A DNA stretch of 60,360 nucleotides from Methanosphaera stadtmanae (GCA_015062825.1 SUTR01000004.1:1-60360), one strand, 5' to 3'; shown: positions 9,823-18,871, counted from the stretch's first letter. Notes: generated by a model from the letters alone, not told the origin. Numbers and translations are program-made.

Positions 9823-10959
9823 ATGAACATATGCATCATCACAGAGTTTTTTCCACATAGCGATAAGCTTGACATTAAAGGTGGAGTGGAAGTCTGTGCA
9901 TATAATGAAGCTACAGAACTTTCAAAATACCATAACATCACCATATTAACATCTAAAGATGAACAAATGGATGAATTTGATATTGGTAACATTCACATAA
10001 TAGGTTGTGGAGACAAGCATAACTATGTACAGAAGGGATCATTTACAAACAGATTAAAATTTATGAAGGATGCATATGATAAGGGCAAACAGTTAGAGGA
10101 TATTGACCTGATTATAGGTTATAACTTTATTACATATCCTATAGCTCAACGAATTGGAAAAAAGTTAAACATACCTGTCGCTTCAAGATATCATGACGTA
10201 TGGGTTGGAAAATGGGTTGAAAATATAGGTGTTAGTGGATTGTTTGGTGAAGTACTTGAAAGATATGTACTTAGAAATAAGATGGACTTATATGTCTGTG
10301 TATCTGATTATACAAAGAACAATCTATTGAAATACGTTAAAAACACCAAAATTGAAACTGTCCATAATATGGTTGACTTTCCAATAGTTGAATCAGACCC
10401 CTATACAAATCCCACAATCAGCTGCGTTGCAAGACTTGTTGATTATAAGCGAGTAGAAGATCTTATAAGAGCAGTCAATATTGTTAAGGAAACTATTCCC
10501 AACATCCAATGTAAAATTATTGGTACTGGTCCATTGGAGGATGAACTTAAATCCTTGACAAAAAGTTTAGATTTAGATGATAATGTGGAGTTTCTTGGAT
10601 TTGTAGAGGAACATGATGATGTTATGAAGGTTGTCAATTCATCAGATATTTTCTGTCTTCCAAGTATTGTTGAAGGATTTGGAATTGTGATTATCGAGGC
10701 ACAATCACTTAGAACTCCATTTATTGCAGCAGAAATCCCACCTGTTGTTGAATCCAGTGGACAAAAAGGAGGATTGTTCTTTAAGCCAAGAGATTATGAA
10801 GATTTAAGCAGACAGATTTTAAGATTGCTTGAAGATAAACAGTTATATAAACAATTGCAAGAGGAAGGATTTGAAAATACCAATAATTATACACACAAAG
10901 TCATTGGTGAAAAATTAAATAACTTATATACCAATTTGATAAAGGATAAAGATAAATAA
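9823..10959 (+). CDS. Glycosyltransferase family 4 (second copy in cluster)
   Basis: A 378-residue GT-B enzyme. The start at ATG 9823 is preferred over 9811, because AGGATGG sits 8 bases before it and the resulting 'MNICIITEFFPH' aligns with the other GT4's start. The C-terminal domain has 'ISCVARLVDYKRVEDLI' and the EX7E region 'VEGFGIVIIEAQ'. It follows the SDR gene by about 20 bases and is likely co-transcribed, so it probably uses the sugar made there (inference). The acceptor is unknown. Confidence 0.87.
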   Translation: MNICIITEFFPHSDKLDIKGGVEVCAYNEATELSKYHNITILTSKDEQMDEFDIGNIHIIGCGDKHNYVQKGSFTNRLKFMKDAYDKGKQLEDIDLIIGYNFITYPIAQRIGKKLNIPVASRYHDVWVGKWVENIGVSGLFGEVLERYVLRNKMDLYVCVSDYTKNNLLKYVKNTKIETVHNMVDFPIVESDPYTNPTISCVARLVDYKRVEDLIRAVNIVKETIPNIQCKIIGTGPLEDELKSLTKSLDLDDNVEFLGFVEEHDDVMKVVNSSDIFCLPSIVEGFGIVIIEAQSLRTPFIAAEIPPVVESSGQKGGLFFKPRDYEDLSRQILRLLEDKQLYKQLQEEGFENTNNYTHKVIGEKLNNLYTNLIKDKDK

Positions 10960-11034
10960 AGCATACAGGAATAGATAAATAATTATAGATAAAATATAGA
11001 TTATGGATAAACTAGAATAATTAGAGGAATACAC

Positions 11035-11745
11035 ATGAACAAAGAGGATATACCGCCAATTACATCAGACATTTACATAATTCTTTCTAGTTATAATGAA
11101 GAAGAAACACTAGAAGAAGTTACAACAGGACTAGTAGAACGTGGCTTTAAGGTTCTTATAATAGATGATGGTTCAAAGGACAATACACCAGCAATTGCAA
11201 AAAGATTAGTTAAAAAATACAAGCCAATGATATATTACTATAGACATACAATCAATGTAGGTTTAGGTGGTGCAATCAAGACTGGAATTAAAGCAGCACT
11301 TGATAAGGATGCAGATATTATGATCACATTTGATGCAGATGGACAACATAATCCTGATGATTTATATAATATGTATCCATTAATACAGGATGACAAGGCA
11401 GATGTGGTAATCGCAGCACGTGACTTCAAGGACATGCCTACAGGCAGAAGATTTGGAAATACCGTCATGAACTATATCACATATATATTCCAGGGAAAGA
11501 TGGTTACTGACTCACAGTCCGGACTAAGGGCATTTAGTAACAAGGCAGCTCGTAAACTTACACTTAAGTCTTCTCACTACAGCATATCCTCAGAGATTAT
11601 TGGTGAGATTAAACGTAAAAAGTTAAGATATATGGAAGTGCCAATGACTACTATATATGATGAACGTACTATACAAAAGGGAACAAACACATTAGTTGGT
11701 ATTAAAATCATATTAGAATTCATTAATGAAACTTTGAAAAAATAA
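11035..11745 (+). CDS. Glycosyltransferase family 2, dolichyl-phosphate mannose/glucose synthase type
   Basis: A 236-residue GT-A enzyme. It has the nucleotide-binding 'IDDGSKDNT', the metal-binding 'DADGQHNPDD' and 'QSGLRAF' motifs of polyprenyl-phosphate sugar synthases. It lacks C-terminal membrane helices, so it is the soluble or peripheral type. It would make a lipid-phosphate sugar at the inner membrane face for surface glycan or pseudomurein assembly. It is followed after 15 bases by a DUF2304 gene, a pairing commonly seen with this GT2 type. Confidence 0.87.
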   Translation: MNKEDIPPITSDIYIILSSYNEEETLEEVTTGLVERGFKVLIIDDGSKDNTPAIAKRLVKKYKPMIYYYRHTINVGLGGAIKTGIKAALDKDADIMITFDADGQHNPDDLYNMYPLIQDDKADVVIAARDFKDMPTGRRFGNTVMNYITYIFQGKMVTDSQSGLRAFSNKAARKLTLKSSHYSISSEIIGEIKRKKLRYMEVPMTTIYDERTIQKGTNTLVGIKIILEFINETLKK

Positions 11746-11760
11746 AGGGACTGTTAAAAA

Positions 11761-12102
11761 ATGTTTACCTATCAAATAATAATTTTAATTGTAAGTTTAG
11801 TGGCTATTGGATTAGGTATTAAACGATACCATGAAGATAATATGAGTCTTATCTACTTTGTAGCATGGATTTTTATATGGATACTTATCATATTGTTTTC
11901 AATATTTCCAGGTATAAGCAGCAGTATAGCAGCAATATTTGGATTTGGAAGAGGATTGGATACATTATATATCTTTTCAACAATATTACTCTTCTATATA
12001 GTCTTTAAGTTATATAATAAGATTGATGATCAGAATAAAAGAATTAACGATTTAGTAAGTGAATTAGCAATTTATCATGAAAAAAAGGAAGAAGATGAAT
12101 AA
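11761..12102 (+). CDS. DUF2304 family membrane protein
   Basis: A 113-residue protein with three hydrophobic segments (about 3-18, 28-45 and 66-82) and a charged coiled tail ('KIDDQNKRINDLVSEL'). This is the usual DUF2304 layout. Members sit beside polyprenyl-phosphate glycosyltransferases and are thought to act as their membrane partner or as part of a glycan lipid flippase-type unit. It is tightly coupled to the upstream GT2. Confidence 0.8.
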   Translation: MFTYQIIILIVSLVAIGLGIKRYHEDNMSLIYFVAWIFIWILIILFSIFPGISSSIAAIFGFGRGLDTLYIFSTILLFYIVFKLYNKIDDQNKRINDLVSELAIYHEKKEEDE

Positions 12103-12234
12103 TATTGACGGTTAACAAATTTAAATAAGCAAATCAGATATAAATTATTATAATAGTTTCAATATAATTATGTAATAGTACAATATGAATATGAATTTCA
12201 TCATTTTAACTAGAATCAAATGGAGGATTAGATT

Positions 12235-12603
12235 ATGTTCCCTGGTGGAAAAATGAACAAAAAACAATTAAGACAAATGGAAAAGCAAATGAAAAAAATG
12301 GGTATGAATATGAATGAACTTGAAGGTGTTGAACAGGTTGTCATTACCCTTAAAGATAAAGAAATAGTAATTACCAATGCAGAAGTAAGTATTATGAAAG
12401 CTATGGGACAAGAAACATATCAAATTGTTGGAGATGTAGAAGAAAGAATCAAAGGTAGTGATGATGCAGACGTAACAGTTGATATTGATGATGACGATGT
12501 TGAACTTGTTGCTAGCCAGACAGGAGTATCCAAGGATGAAGCACGTAAAGTTCTAGAAGAAGTAGGTGGAGACTTAGCAGAAGCTATAATGAAGCTTGGA
12601 TAG
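12235..12603 (+). CDS. nac: Nascent polypeptide-associated complex protein
   Basis: A 122-residue archaeal NAC, which forms a homodimer at the ribosome exit tunnel and shields nascent chains. The N-terminus is Met/Lys-rich ('MFPGGKMNKKQLRQMEKQMKKMG'). The NAC beta-barrel follows ('QVVITLKDKEIVITNAEV') and a UBA domain closes it ('QTGVSKDEARKVLEEVGGDL'). The length is normal for the family. A GGAGG site precedes the ATG. It stands alone, followed by T-rich tracts. Confidence 0.95.
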   Translation: MFPGGKMNKKQLRQMEKQMKKMGMNMNELEGVEQVVITLKDKEIVITNAEVSIMKAMGQETYQIVGDVEERIKGSDDADVTVDIDDDDVELVASQTGVSKDEARKVLEEVGGDLAEAIMKLG

Positions 12604-12928
12604 TTTTTACATTTTCTTTTTTCAACTATTTTTTTCAATAATTTTTTAACATCACACCCCATAAAAAAATTAAATTACAGAATAATATTTTTAATCAGAT
12701 AAATTACAGATTAAAGATAAACTAATCATCATTTAAAAAATCAACCACATATAAAATTTTTATTTGAAATTAATAAATAGTAATTTAATTTATACATAAA
12801 TTTAAAGATTATGATACGAGAAATTATATTAACTTACCATTAATAATAAATATAATGAGTTATAGATAGATATATATTATAAATTAATAGAACAGACTAA
12901 AGAGAAAAAAAAATATAAAGGTGATCTT
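12604..12928. other. 325-base AT-rich gap: terminator tracts and promoter region
   Basis: The first 50 bases hold three T-runs (about 12604-12650) that fit archaeal oligo-T termination of nac. The rest is AT-rich, with a repeated AAATTACAGA. No open reading frame or stable hairpin was seen. The right end must contain the promoter of the RNase operon. Confidence 0.5.
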
Positions 12929-13969
12929 TTGAAAGTAATTGTTGATGGGTCAAATGTAGCATATTATGGACAACAACCAAATGAAGAAACGGGAAAGGTA
13001 ACTCCGAGTTTAAAAACTCTTAAAGTTGCAATAAGTACTCTTGAAAAATTAGGACATGAACCAATAGTACTAGCTGATGCTCCATTAAGACATGAAATTG
13101 ATGATAAAGATAGCTTTAATGAAATGATTAAGAACGAAGAAGTATTTCCAGTACCCGCAGGTACTATTGCAGATCATTACATACTTAATTTAGCATATGA
13201 AAAGGATGCTAAAATATTATCTAATGATTTCTTCAGAGATTATCAGGATGAATTTCAGGACATTCCTAGTAGAAGATTACCATACAGAGTTAAAAATGGT
13301 AGATTCCAGATTGGAAAGCCTGCACCACCTAAAAAAGTTAAAAATATTCTTCAAAAAATCTGTTCTAAATCATTAAATGAGTTTGAAAGACGGGGCTTTG
13401 ATGTTTACAAAGCTAAAAAGAATCGTAAATTCAGTGGATTAGCAGTGGCACAGGAAGCTATTAGTCGTGTAAACAATGAGGAAGAAAATGCTATTGATTC
13501 AAAGCTTGAAAATGTTTTTATGAAAATACCACTTCTTAATAAGATGGTAGGCTTTGTTGATGATGACATAGAGGATTGTGACTTCCTAATATTTGTACTT
13601 GTAAATCCAAAGGATTATAAGGAAGCAGTTCGTAATGCAGGTACTATTGCAGTTACAGTGAGAAATAAGTTAAACCTTGACCATTCTCCATTAGTTGCTG
13701 TACGTAACGACTTGTTTACAAGACCAGGCACATTTGAATTAAATATCATATACTCCGATGAAGTACTGGAGGAATCTCCATATAATTTAAATATTATAAT
13801 TAACGATTCTGACTACTCATTTATAAAACATAACTCAAGAAATATTGCAAGTACCCTTGCAAGTAGACTGGGTACTTGGAAGTTTCCTATTGTATCAGTA
13901 AAACCAAGTATGTTAATGGAAAAACCAGGACAATTCGAAATTTCTGTAGAACGTGGAGGTAAGAGATAA
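12929..13969 (+). CDS. NYN/PIN-like (Zc3h12a-type) ribonuclease with unknown C-terminal domain
   Basis: A 346-residue protein starting at TTG, with AGGTGAT just upstream. Residues 1-120 look like an NYN/PIN nuclease: 'VDGSNVAYYG' gives Asp6 and Asn9, Asp82 lies in 'ADHYIL', and Asp100/Asp104 in 'SNDFFRD'. This is the acidic constellation of Regnase-type RNases. The C-terminal half (about 190-346) is an unrecognised alpha/beta domain with possible internal duplication ('RNAGTIAVTVRNKL', 'RNIASTLASRLG'). The stop codon abuts the ATG of the next gene, so the two are translationally coupled. Target RNA is unknown. A link to the neighbour's possible nucleotide signal is inference. Confidence 0.72.
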   Translation: MKVIVDGSNVAYYGQQPNEETGKVTPSLKTLKVAISTLEKLGHEPIVLADAPLRHEIDDKDSFNEMIKNEEVFPVPAGTIADHYILNLAYEKDAKILSNDFFRDYQDEFQDIPSRRLPYRVKNGRFQIGKPAPPKKVKNILQKICSKSLNEFERRGFDVYKAKKNRKFSGLAVAQEAISRVNNEEENAIDSKLENVFMKIPLLNKMVGFVDDDIEDCDFLIFVLVNPKDYKEAVRNAGTIAVTVRNKLNLDHSPLVAVRNDLFTRPGTFELNIIYSDEVLEESPYNLNIIINDSDYSFIKHNSRNIASTLASRLGTWKFPIVSVKPSMLMEKPGQFEISVERGGKR

Positions 13970-15184
13970 ATGGCTTTTGATGGTATAACCAAAAGCCTAT
14001 TTAGCAGACTTCTTAATAAAAAGGTTATAAGTATTGGTACAAAATATTACGCTACTAATGAACTTGAAACAGAATACGTTGGTCTGATAAATCTTACAAA
14101 GACCATGCTAGTGGAAGTTAAACAGGCAAACATTAACAGTCAAAGTATCTTTGAAAATCTTGAACAGGAAATTGATCAAAGAGACCTTCCTAAGAATAGA
14201 AAGTTCATTGAGATGAAACCAGCGGACAATTCAGTTAATGAATATGCTCTTCTTAGTAATATTATCATGGGTAGTGACCGTTACTTATATATTGAATTAT
14301 TTAAACCTAATTATCTCATTGAAGATTTTGCTAATATGGTAATTGAAGCAAATGGTACTATTGTGGAAAAAAGTCATTCAGAACTTGTATCACATATGCC
14401 GTCCAAGAAGGACAGTATTAAAATTGCTATTGACATGATAAGTTTGGGTATGCAACAGAACTGTAATGTCAGGGCGTCTGTTGGAATGACTGGAGCAGCA
14501 TCTATTGAAAGAGCAATTGAAATGAATAATGAAATTGGAAACATATCAGGTGTTGCATTTACAAAGTTAGGTGGAGAATATGGAGTCATATTTGAAGAAA
14601 CACCTACTGATAAAAAAGTACATTTACCTGCAGTGGAAATTGATAACTTTATGTATATCGATGCTAAGGATTCAACAGGTTATATTGCAAAATATGGAAA
14701 GGATAAACTTATTGAAATAATGAATGACATCAATGAGTATATTGCAAATGATGGAAACGGAAAAATTGAAGGCTACAGGGTAGGTGGAGATGATTTAATC
14801 ATTAACTTCCCTAACAAGGAAATTGCACTTAAGACAGGACTTGACTGTGCATGGTATGCATTAAACAATGACTTGAATCTGCGTGTAGGAATTGGTAAAA
14901 GCAGACGTGAAGCTGGAGAAAATGCACATCTAACAGATTCAATAAAGATACATGATGATACGCCAGTAATAGTCTTTGACATAGCAAATGGTAAATATGC
15001 ATATTATATTCCAACAGCATTCACTCGTTCAACATTGGACTTTCTGGAAAATAAGAAGTTAACAATTATAGGAATTTTCATATTCGTATTTGTTTTAACG
15101 CTTATCGGATGGAATACACAGAATATATGGCTGGGATTTGTTGCAATAATTATTGCAATATTAATAGCCAGCATATCAAATTAA
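13970..15184 (+). CDS. Membrane-anchored GGDD palm-domain protein (GTP cyclohydrolase III / mCpol-like cyclase fold)
   Basis: A 404-residue protein. Residues 222-340 resemble the palm domain of archaeal GTP cyclohydrolase III, GGDEF cyclases and mCpol. Asp231/Asp234 lie in 'YIDAKDSTG', GGDD is at 272-275, and 'LRVGIGKSRREAGENA' starts at 304. Residues 150-212 ('RASVGMTGAASIERAI') look like part of a second, degenerate palm. Two hydrophobic segments (about 364-382 and 386-402) anchor it, placing the catalytic part in the cytoplasm. GTP cyclohydrolase III itself is shorter and soluble, so a nucleotide-cyclising or signalling role is possible. It abuts the RNase gene with no gap. Confidence 0.68.
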   Translation: MAFDGITKSLFSRLLNKKVISIGTKYYATNELETEYVGLINLTKTMLVEVKQANINSQSIFENLEQEIDQRDLPKNRKFIEMKPADNSVNEYALLSNIIMGSDRYLYIELFKPNYLIEDFANMVIEANGTIVEKSHSELVSHMPSKKDSIKIAIDMISLGMQQNCNVRASVGMTGAASIERAIEMNNEIGNISGVAFTKLGGEYGVIFEETPTDKKVHLPAVEIDNFMYIDAKDSTGYIAKYGKDKLIEIMNDINEYIANDGNGKIEGYRVGGDDLIINFPNKEIALKTGLDCAWYALNNDLNLRVGIGKSRREAGENAHLTDSIKIHDDTPVIVFDIANGKYAYYIPTAFTRSTLDFLENKKLTIIGIFIFVFVLTLIGWNTQNIWLGFVAIIIAILIASISN

Positions 15185-15200
15185 AGAAGGTTGTGTTAAA

Positions 15201-15512
15201 ATCAGGGCAGAACTTCAATCAAGAATATTTATAGTTGTAATAGTAGCTATTATTGCAATGATGGCAGGTTCTATTGCATCAATCTTCATACAATTTGATA
15301 ATCCATTTGAAGATAATGATTATAGAAGTAGTTACTCCAATAACAATAATTCAACATATAATGATTATTCTAACTACTCAAATTCTAGGTCAAACTCATC
15401 AAAATATTCATATAACAGGACTAATCAGTCAAATTACTATAATGATAATGAAAATTTATCAGTAAGTGATAGAATAAAGATTTTTATCAATGAAATATTT
15501 GGAGATAAATAA
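15201..15512 (+). CDS. Small membrane protein with Asn/Ser/Tyr-rich tail; probable ATC start
   Basis: A 103-residue protein that I do not recognise. Starting at ATG 15258 would cut through the only hydrophobic helix. Reading back to ATC 15201 gives 'RAELQSR' plus a full membrane segment (IFIVVIVAIIAMMAG), and AGAAGGT lies 9 bases upstream. No ATG, GTG or TTG exists in frame there. The outer part is low-complexity and rich in N, S and Y, ending in 'SVSDRIKIFINEIFGDK'. It is the third gene of the RNase/palm-protein unit, 16 bases after its neighbour. Confidence 0.5.
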   Translation: MRAELQSRIFIVVIVAIIAMMAGSIASIFIQFDNPFEDNDYRSSYSNNNNSTYNDYSNYSNSRSNSSKYSYNRTNQSNYYNDNENLSVSDRIKIFINEIFGDK

Positions 15513-15551
15513 TATTATTGTTCCAAATAATATCCCAACTACCTTTTTTTT
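15512..15551 (+). terminator. Hairpin plus T8 after the small membrane protein gene
   Basis: A perfect 8-base inverted repeat (ATATTATT at 15512-15519, AATAATAT at 15526-15533, 6-base loop) overlaps the stop codon. It is followed by T8 at 15544-15551. This separates the RNase/palm unit from argJ. An operator for argJ is an alternative reading. Confidence 0.45.
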
Positions 15552-15609
15552 ATTAAATAATTTTCAAAGAATATGATTACAAAATAAATGTATTAGGAGT
15601 GTGATTACT

Positions 15610-16806
15610 ATTAAACAATTAGATAAGGGTTTATGTTCTTTAGAAGAAATAAAAACCTGTGGGTATAGGGAAGGAAAATATGGTGTTACCGTAATATATC
15701 ATAAAAATTCCACAGCTGCAGCAGTATATACAAAAAATAAAGTCTATGCAGCTCCAATAACAATTACAAGAAAACACATTGCCGATGGAAAAATATCTGC
15801 CATACTGGTAAATAGTGGAAATGCAAACTGTTATACCAAAGAAGAAGGAATAGAAAAAGGATTAGAACTTGCACAATTAGCTGCTGATAAACTGGAAATA
15901 CCCCTTGAAGAAGTTGCAGTTGCAAGTACAGGAGTAATTGGTCGTCAGATGCCAATGGATATACTAAAGCCAATTGCGGAAAAATCCATTGAAAAATTAG
16001 ACAATAGCCGACAATCAGCAACTGATGCAGCACGTGCTATTATGACAACTGACACTGTCCCTAAGGAGATTGCAGTTGAATCCCAATTAAATGATGGCAC
16101 AACATTTAAGATAGCAGGTATTTGTAAAGGTTCCGGTATGATTGCACCTAATATGGGAACCATGCTTGGATTTATTACAACCGATTTGAAGGCAGACAAG
16201 GACATGCTTCATGAATGTCTTTTGAAATCTGTTGAAAAGTCATTTAATATGGTTGTAGTTGATGGTGATGAAAGTACCAATGATACTGTAATTCTAATGA
16301 GTACAAACACACAAGTTGGAGATATTGATGAAAATTTCCAAGAAGCTCTTGACTATGTATGTATGAGCCTGGCCAAACAGATAGCAAAAGATGGTGAAGG
16401 TGCTGAAAAGTTCATGGAAGTAGAATGTTTAGGTGCAAATAGTTTAACTGATGCAATAAAGGTATCAAAAAGTGTAGTTTCAAGCAGTCTTGTAAAAACA
16501 GCTCTTAAAGGTGCTGATCCAAATTGGGGTCGTATAATATCTGCCGTAGGATACAGTGGAGTAGAATTTAATCCAGAAATAGTATCCATTAGTATAGCTT
16601 CTAAAACTGATGAAGTTATCATAGTAGACAAGGGCAATGTGACAACTTATGAAGATCCAAAGTTATTAGAAAAAGCTGAAGAGATAATGAAGGAAAAAGA
16701 AGTAATAATTAGAGTAAATTTACATGAGGGAGATTATAGCATAACAGCATATGGCTGTGATCTTACCTGTGAATATGTGCATATAAATGCTGATTATACA
16801 ACATAA
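15610..16806 (+). CDS. argJ: Arginine biosynthesis bifunctional protein ArgJ (ornithine acetyltransferase)
   Basis: ArgJ moves the acetyl group from N-acetylornithine to glutamate and can also make N-acetylglutamate. The protein self-cleaves before a Thr in the 'APNMGTMLGF' region, present here. Glycine-rich 'KGAGSGMIAPN'-type and 'DPNWGRIISAVGYSG' motifs are family hallmarks. The start is taken at ATT 15610, with GTGAT at 15601-15605 as binding site. GTG 15601 is only one base from AGGAG and so is poorly placed. The product is 398 residues, a normal length. It is followed after 18 bases by argB. Confidence 0.93.
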   Translation: MKQLDKGLCSLEEIKTCGYREGKYGVTVIYHKNSTAAAVYTKNKVYAAPITITRKHIADGKISAILVNSGNANCYTKEEGIEKGLELAQLAADKLEIPLEEVAVASTGVIGRQMPMDILKPIAEKSIEKLDNSRQSATDAARAIMTTDTVPKEIAVESQLNDGTTFKIAGICKGSGMIAPNMGTMLGFITTDLKADKDMLHECLLKSVEKSFNMVVVDGDESTNDTVILMSTNTQVGDIDENFQEALDYVCMSLAKQIAKDGEGAEKFMEVECLGANSLTDAIKVSKSVVSSSLVKTALKGADPNWGRIISAVGYSGVEFNPEIVSISIASKTDEVIIVDKGNVTTYEDPKLLEKAEEIMKEKEVIIRVNLHEGDYSITAYGCDLTCEYVHINADYTT

Positions 16807-16824
16807 GAATTAGAGAATGATAAT

Positions 16825-17721
16825 ATGGTTAAAGAAGAACAATTAGACATAAGTAAGGTATTGATAGAAGCATTACCATACATCAAGAAGTTTCATGATA
16901 AGAAGATTATGATTAAGTATGGTGGACATGCAATGATTGATGAACAAGCAATGAGTTCCACAGCTAAAGATACTGTGCTGCTAAAATATGTGGGTATGCA
17001 GCCATTAGTTGTTCATGGTGGAGGACCGGAAATTTCACGTTCCATGGATAAGATGGGTAAAAAAGCAAAATTTATCGGAGGATTACGTGTAACAGATTCT
17101 GAAACTATGGAAATAGTTAAAATGGTTCTTGTTGGAAAAATCAATACTGAAATAGTATCCAAAATAGGATTACATGGTGGAAAAGCAATAGGTATCTCAG
17201 GTAAAGATAATTTCCTGCTTGAATCATCCAAGAAGGATCCTGCAAAAATCAAACATGAAAATGGTGAAATACTTGAAGTAGACCTTGGATATGTGGGAAA
17301 GATTGATAGGGTAAACAGTAGAATTGTAGAAGACCTTACAAGCAATAATTATATTCCAGTCATATCACCTATTGGTATAAATCATGAGGGCAATACATTA
17401 AATCTTAATGCAGATACTGTTGCAGGTAGCATTGCAAGTGAAGTTGATGCTGAGAAGCTAATTGTTTTAACAGATGTTCCTGGAATAATGACCGATCCAG
17501 AGGATCCTGACAGTATCATCCGAAGAATTAAGGTGGATGAATTGAGAGAATTGGTTGATACAGGCATTATTACTGGAGGTATGATTCCTAAGGTTGAAAC
17601 CTGTATAAATGCAGTTGAAAATGGTGTGAAAACTGCACATATTCTTGATGGAAGAATAGATCACTCCATACTTCTTGAAATCTTTACTAAAGATGGTATA
17701 GGAACAATGATTAGAAAATAA
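16825..17721 (+). CDS. argB: Acetylglutamate kinase
   Basis: A 298-residue amino acid kinase that phosphorylates N-acetylglutamate, the second step of arginine synthesis. It has the N-terminal 'IKYGGHAM' loop, '[10 protein letters not shown]', and the C-terminal '[10 protein letters not shown]' ATP-site motif. The length and order match cyclic-pathway ArgB enzymes, which are often feedback-inhibited by arginine. It lies directly after argJ, so the two form an operon. Confidence 0.96.
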   Translation: MVKEEQLDISKVLIEALPYIKKFHDKKIMIKYGGHAMIDEQAMSSTAKDTVLLKYVGMQPLVVHGGGPEISRSMDKMGKKAKFIGGLRVTDSETMEIVKMVLVGKINTEIVSKIGLHGGKAIGISGKDNFLLESSKKDPAKIKHENGEILEVDLGYVGKIDRVNSRIVEDLTSNNYIPVISPIGINHEGNTLNLNADTVAGSIASEVDAEKLIVLTDVPGIMTDPEDPDSIIRRIKVDELRELVDTGIITGGMIPKVETCINAVENGVKTAHILDGRIDHSILLEIFTKDGIGTMIRK

Positions 17722-17744
17722 TATTTAATCTCCCATCAACTAAC

Positions 17745-17751
17745 TTTTTTT
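17745..17751 (+). terminator. Oligo-T terminator after argB
   Basis: T7 follows 'CAACTAAC' 24 bases after the argB stop, and a further T-run follows at 17758-17765. U-rich 3' ends are the usual archaeal stop signal. The same 'ACT' plus T7 pattern recurs behind secD, uvrB and thrC. Confidence 0.45.
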
Positions 17752-17796
17752 ATAAAATTTTTTTTAATGTTTGCTTACTTTAAAGGAATATTTACT

Positions 17797-18732
17797 ATGA
17801 TGAAATCAGTACAATTAAATAATAGACAAATAGGAAAATTCATTTCCAATACAGAACATTTACGTCATGAAAAACCTCATCAATATGAAAAGATACGAAT
17901 TCATGATGGTGATATTGTATTAATATTGTATAATTCTGGAAAATTAGTATATGAAGACAATCCTCATTGCAATAGTATTATTAATCCATTAGTTTCTAAA
18001 AAATCATATGATGACAGAAAAGATAATACTCAGAAAAAATCCATAAAAGGCCACAAAACCAAAGCAAGATACTATAAAAATAAACAAAACTATGAACAAT
18101 ATAATGACATTTCACTCTCAGACTATGAATATACTATAGGCTCTGATGAAACTGGTAAAGGCGAATGGTTTGGACCATTAGTAGTAACAGCAGTATCTAC
18201 ATCAAAGGATGAAAATATTAAACTTCGAGAAATGGGAGTCAAGGACAGCAAAAAACTTGACAAAAAACAGATAACACAACTCTACCATAAAATAGAAGAG
18301 CTTGGAATACGCCATGAAAGCATAGTTTTAAAACCATTCAGCTATAATAAACTTTACAATAAATTCAAAAGTGAAGGAAAAAATCTAAATCATCTACTTG
18401 CTTATCTTCATACAAAATTAATTAAAATGCTACTGGAAGATACACCATCAAATGACCTGCTAATAATAATAGATAAATTCGATATTAAAAAGACCAATGA
18501 ATACTTAAACAATAACAGCTTAAATGTAATACAGACAGAAAATGGAGAAAGATACACACCAGTAGCCGCAGCCAGCATAATAGCAAAATACAAGTATGAA
18601 AAGGCATTGCATGAATTAGAAAAAAGATATAATGTTAAACTAAACAAAAAAGCAAAAACATCAAAAATAGATAAGGATATTCTAGAAAAAGTAGCAAAGA
18701 CCCACTTCAAAAACATTAAAAGATACCTGTAA
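17797..18732 (+). CDS. rnhC: Ribonuclease HIII
   Basis: A 311-residue RNase H that cuts the RNA strand of RNA-DNA hybrids. The first 70 residues match the TBP-like substrate-binding domain of RNase HIII ('RIHDGDIVLILYNSGKLVYE'). After a basic linker the catalytic domain opens with 'GSDETGKGEWFGP', the HIII version of the motif, and continues with 'KDSKKL' and 'AAASIIAKY'. The start at ATG 17797 is chosen because AAAGGA precedes it by 9 bases; 17767 lacks a site. RNase HIII is mainly bacterial and rare in archaea, so lateral gain is plausible. Confidence 0.88.
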   Translation: MMKSVQLNNRQIGKFISNTEHLRHEKPHQYEKIRIHDGDIVLILYNSGKLVYEDNPHCNSIINPLVSKKSYDDRKDNTQKKSIKGHKTKARYYKNKQNYEQYNDISLSDYEYTIGSDETGKGEWFGPLVVTAVSTSKDENIKLREMGVKDSKKLDKKQITQLYHKIEELGIRHESIVLKPFSYNKLYNKFKSEGKNLNHLLAYLHTKLIKMLLEDTPSNDLLIIIDKFDIKKTNEYLNNNSLNVIQTENGERYTPVAAASIIAKYKYEKALHELEKRYNVKLNKKAKTSKIDKDILEKVAKTHFKNIKRYL

Positions 18733-18766
18733 AAATCAAAAAAGATTAAATCAATCAGAATAAAGA

Positions 18767-18775
18767 TATATAAAT
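18767..18775 (+). promoter_or_regulatory. Likely TATA box for argC
   Basis: TATATAAAT lies 97 bases before the argC ATG, in the gap after rnhC. Its sequence fits an archaeal TATA element, and it implies a leader of about 70 bases. A small imperfect inverted repeat (AATTAT/ATAATT) lies in the leader. Confidence 0.4.
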
Positions 18776-18871
18776 AGTATAGATAAAAAATTTAAAAAAA
18801 ACAATTATGACAATAATTATAATACATACTAAGAAAAGCTTAAATTAAGTATTAATGGAGAACAAGATAAT

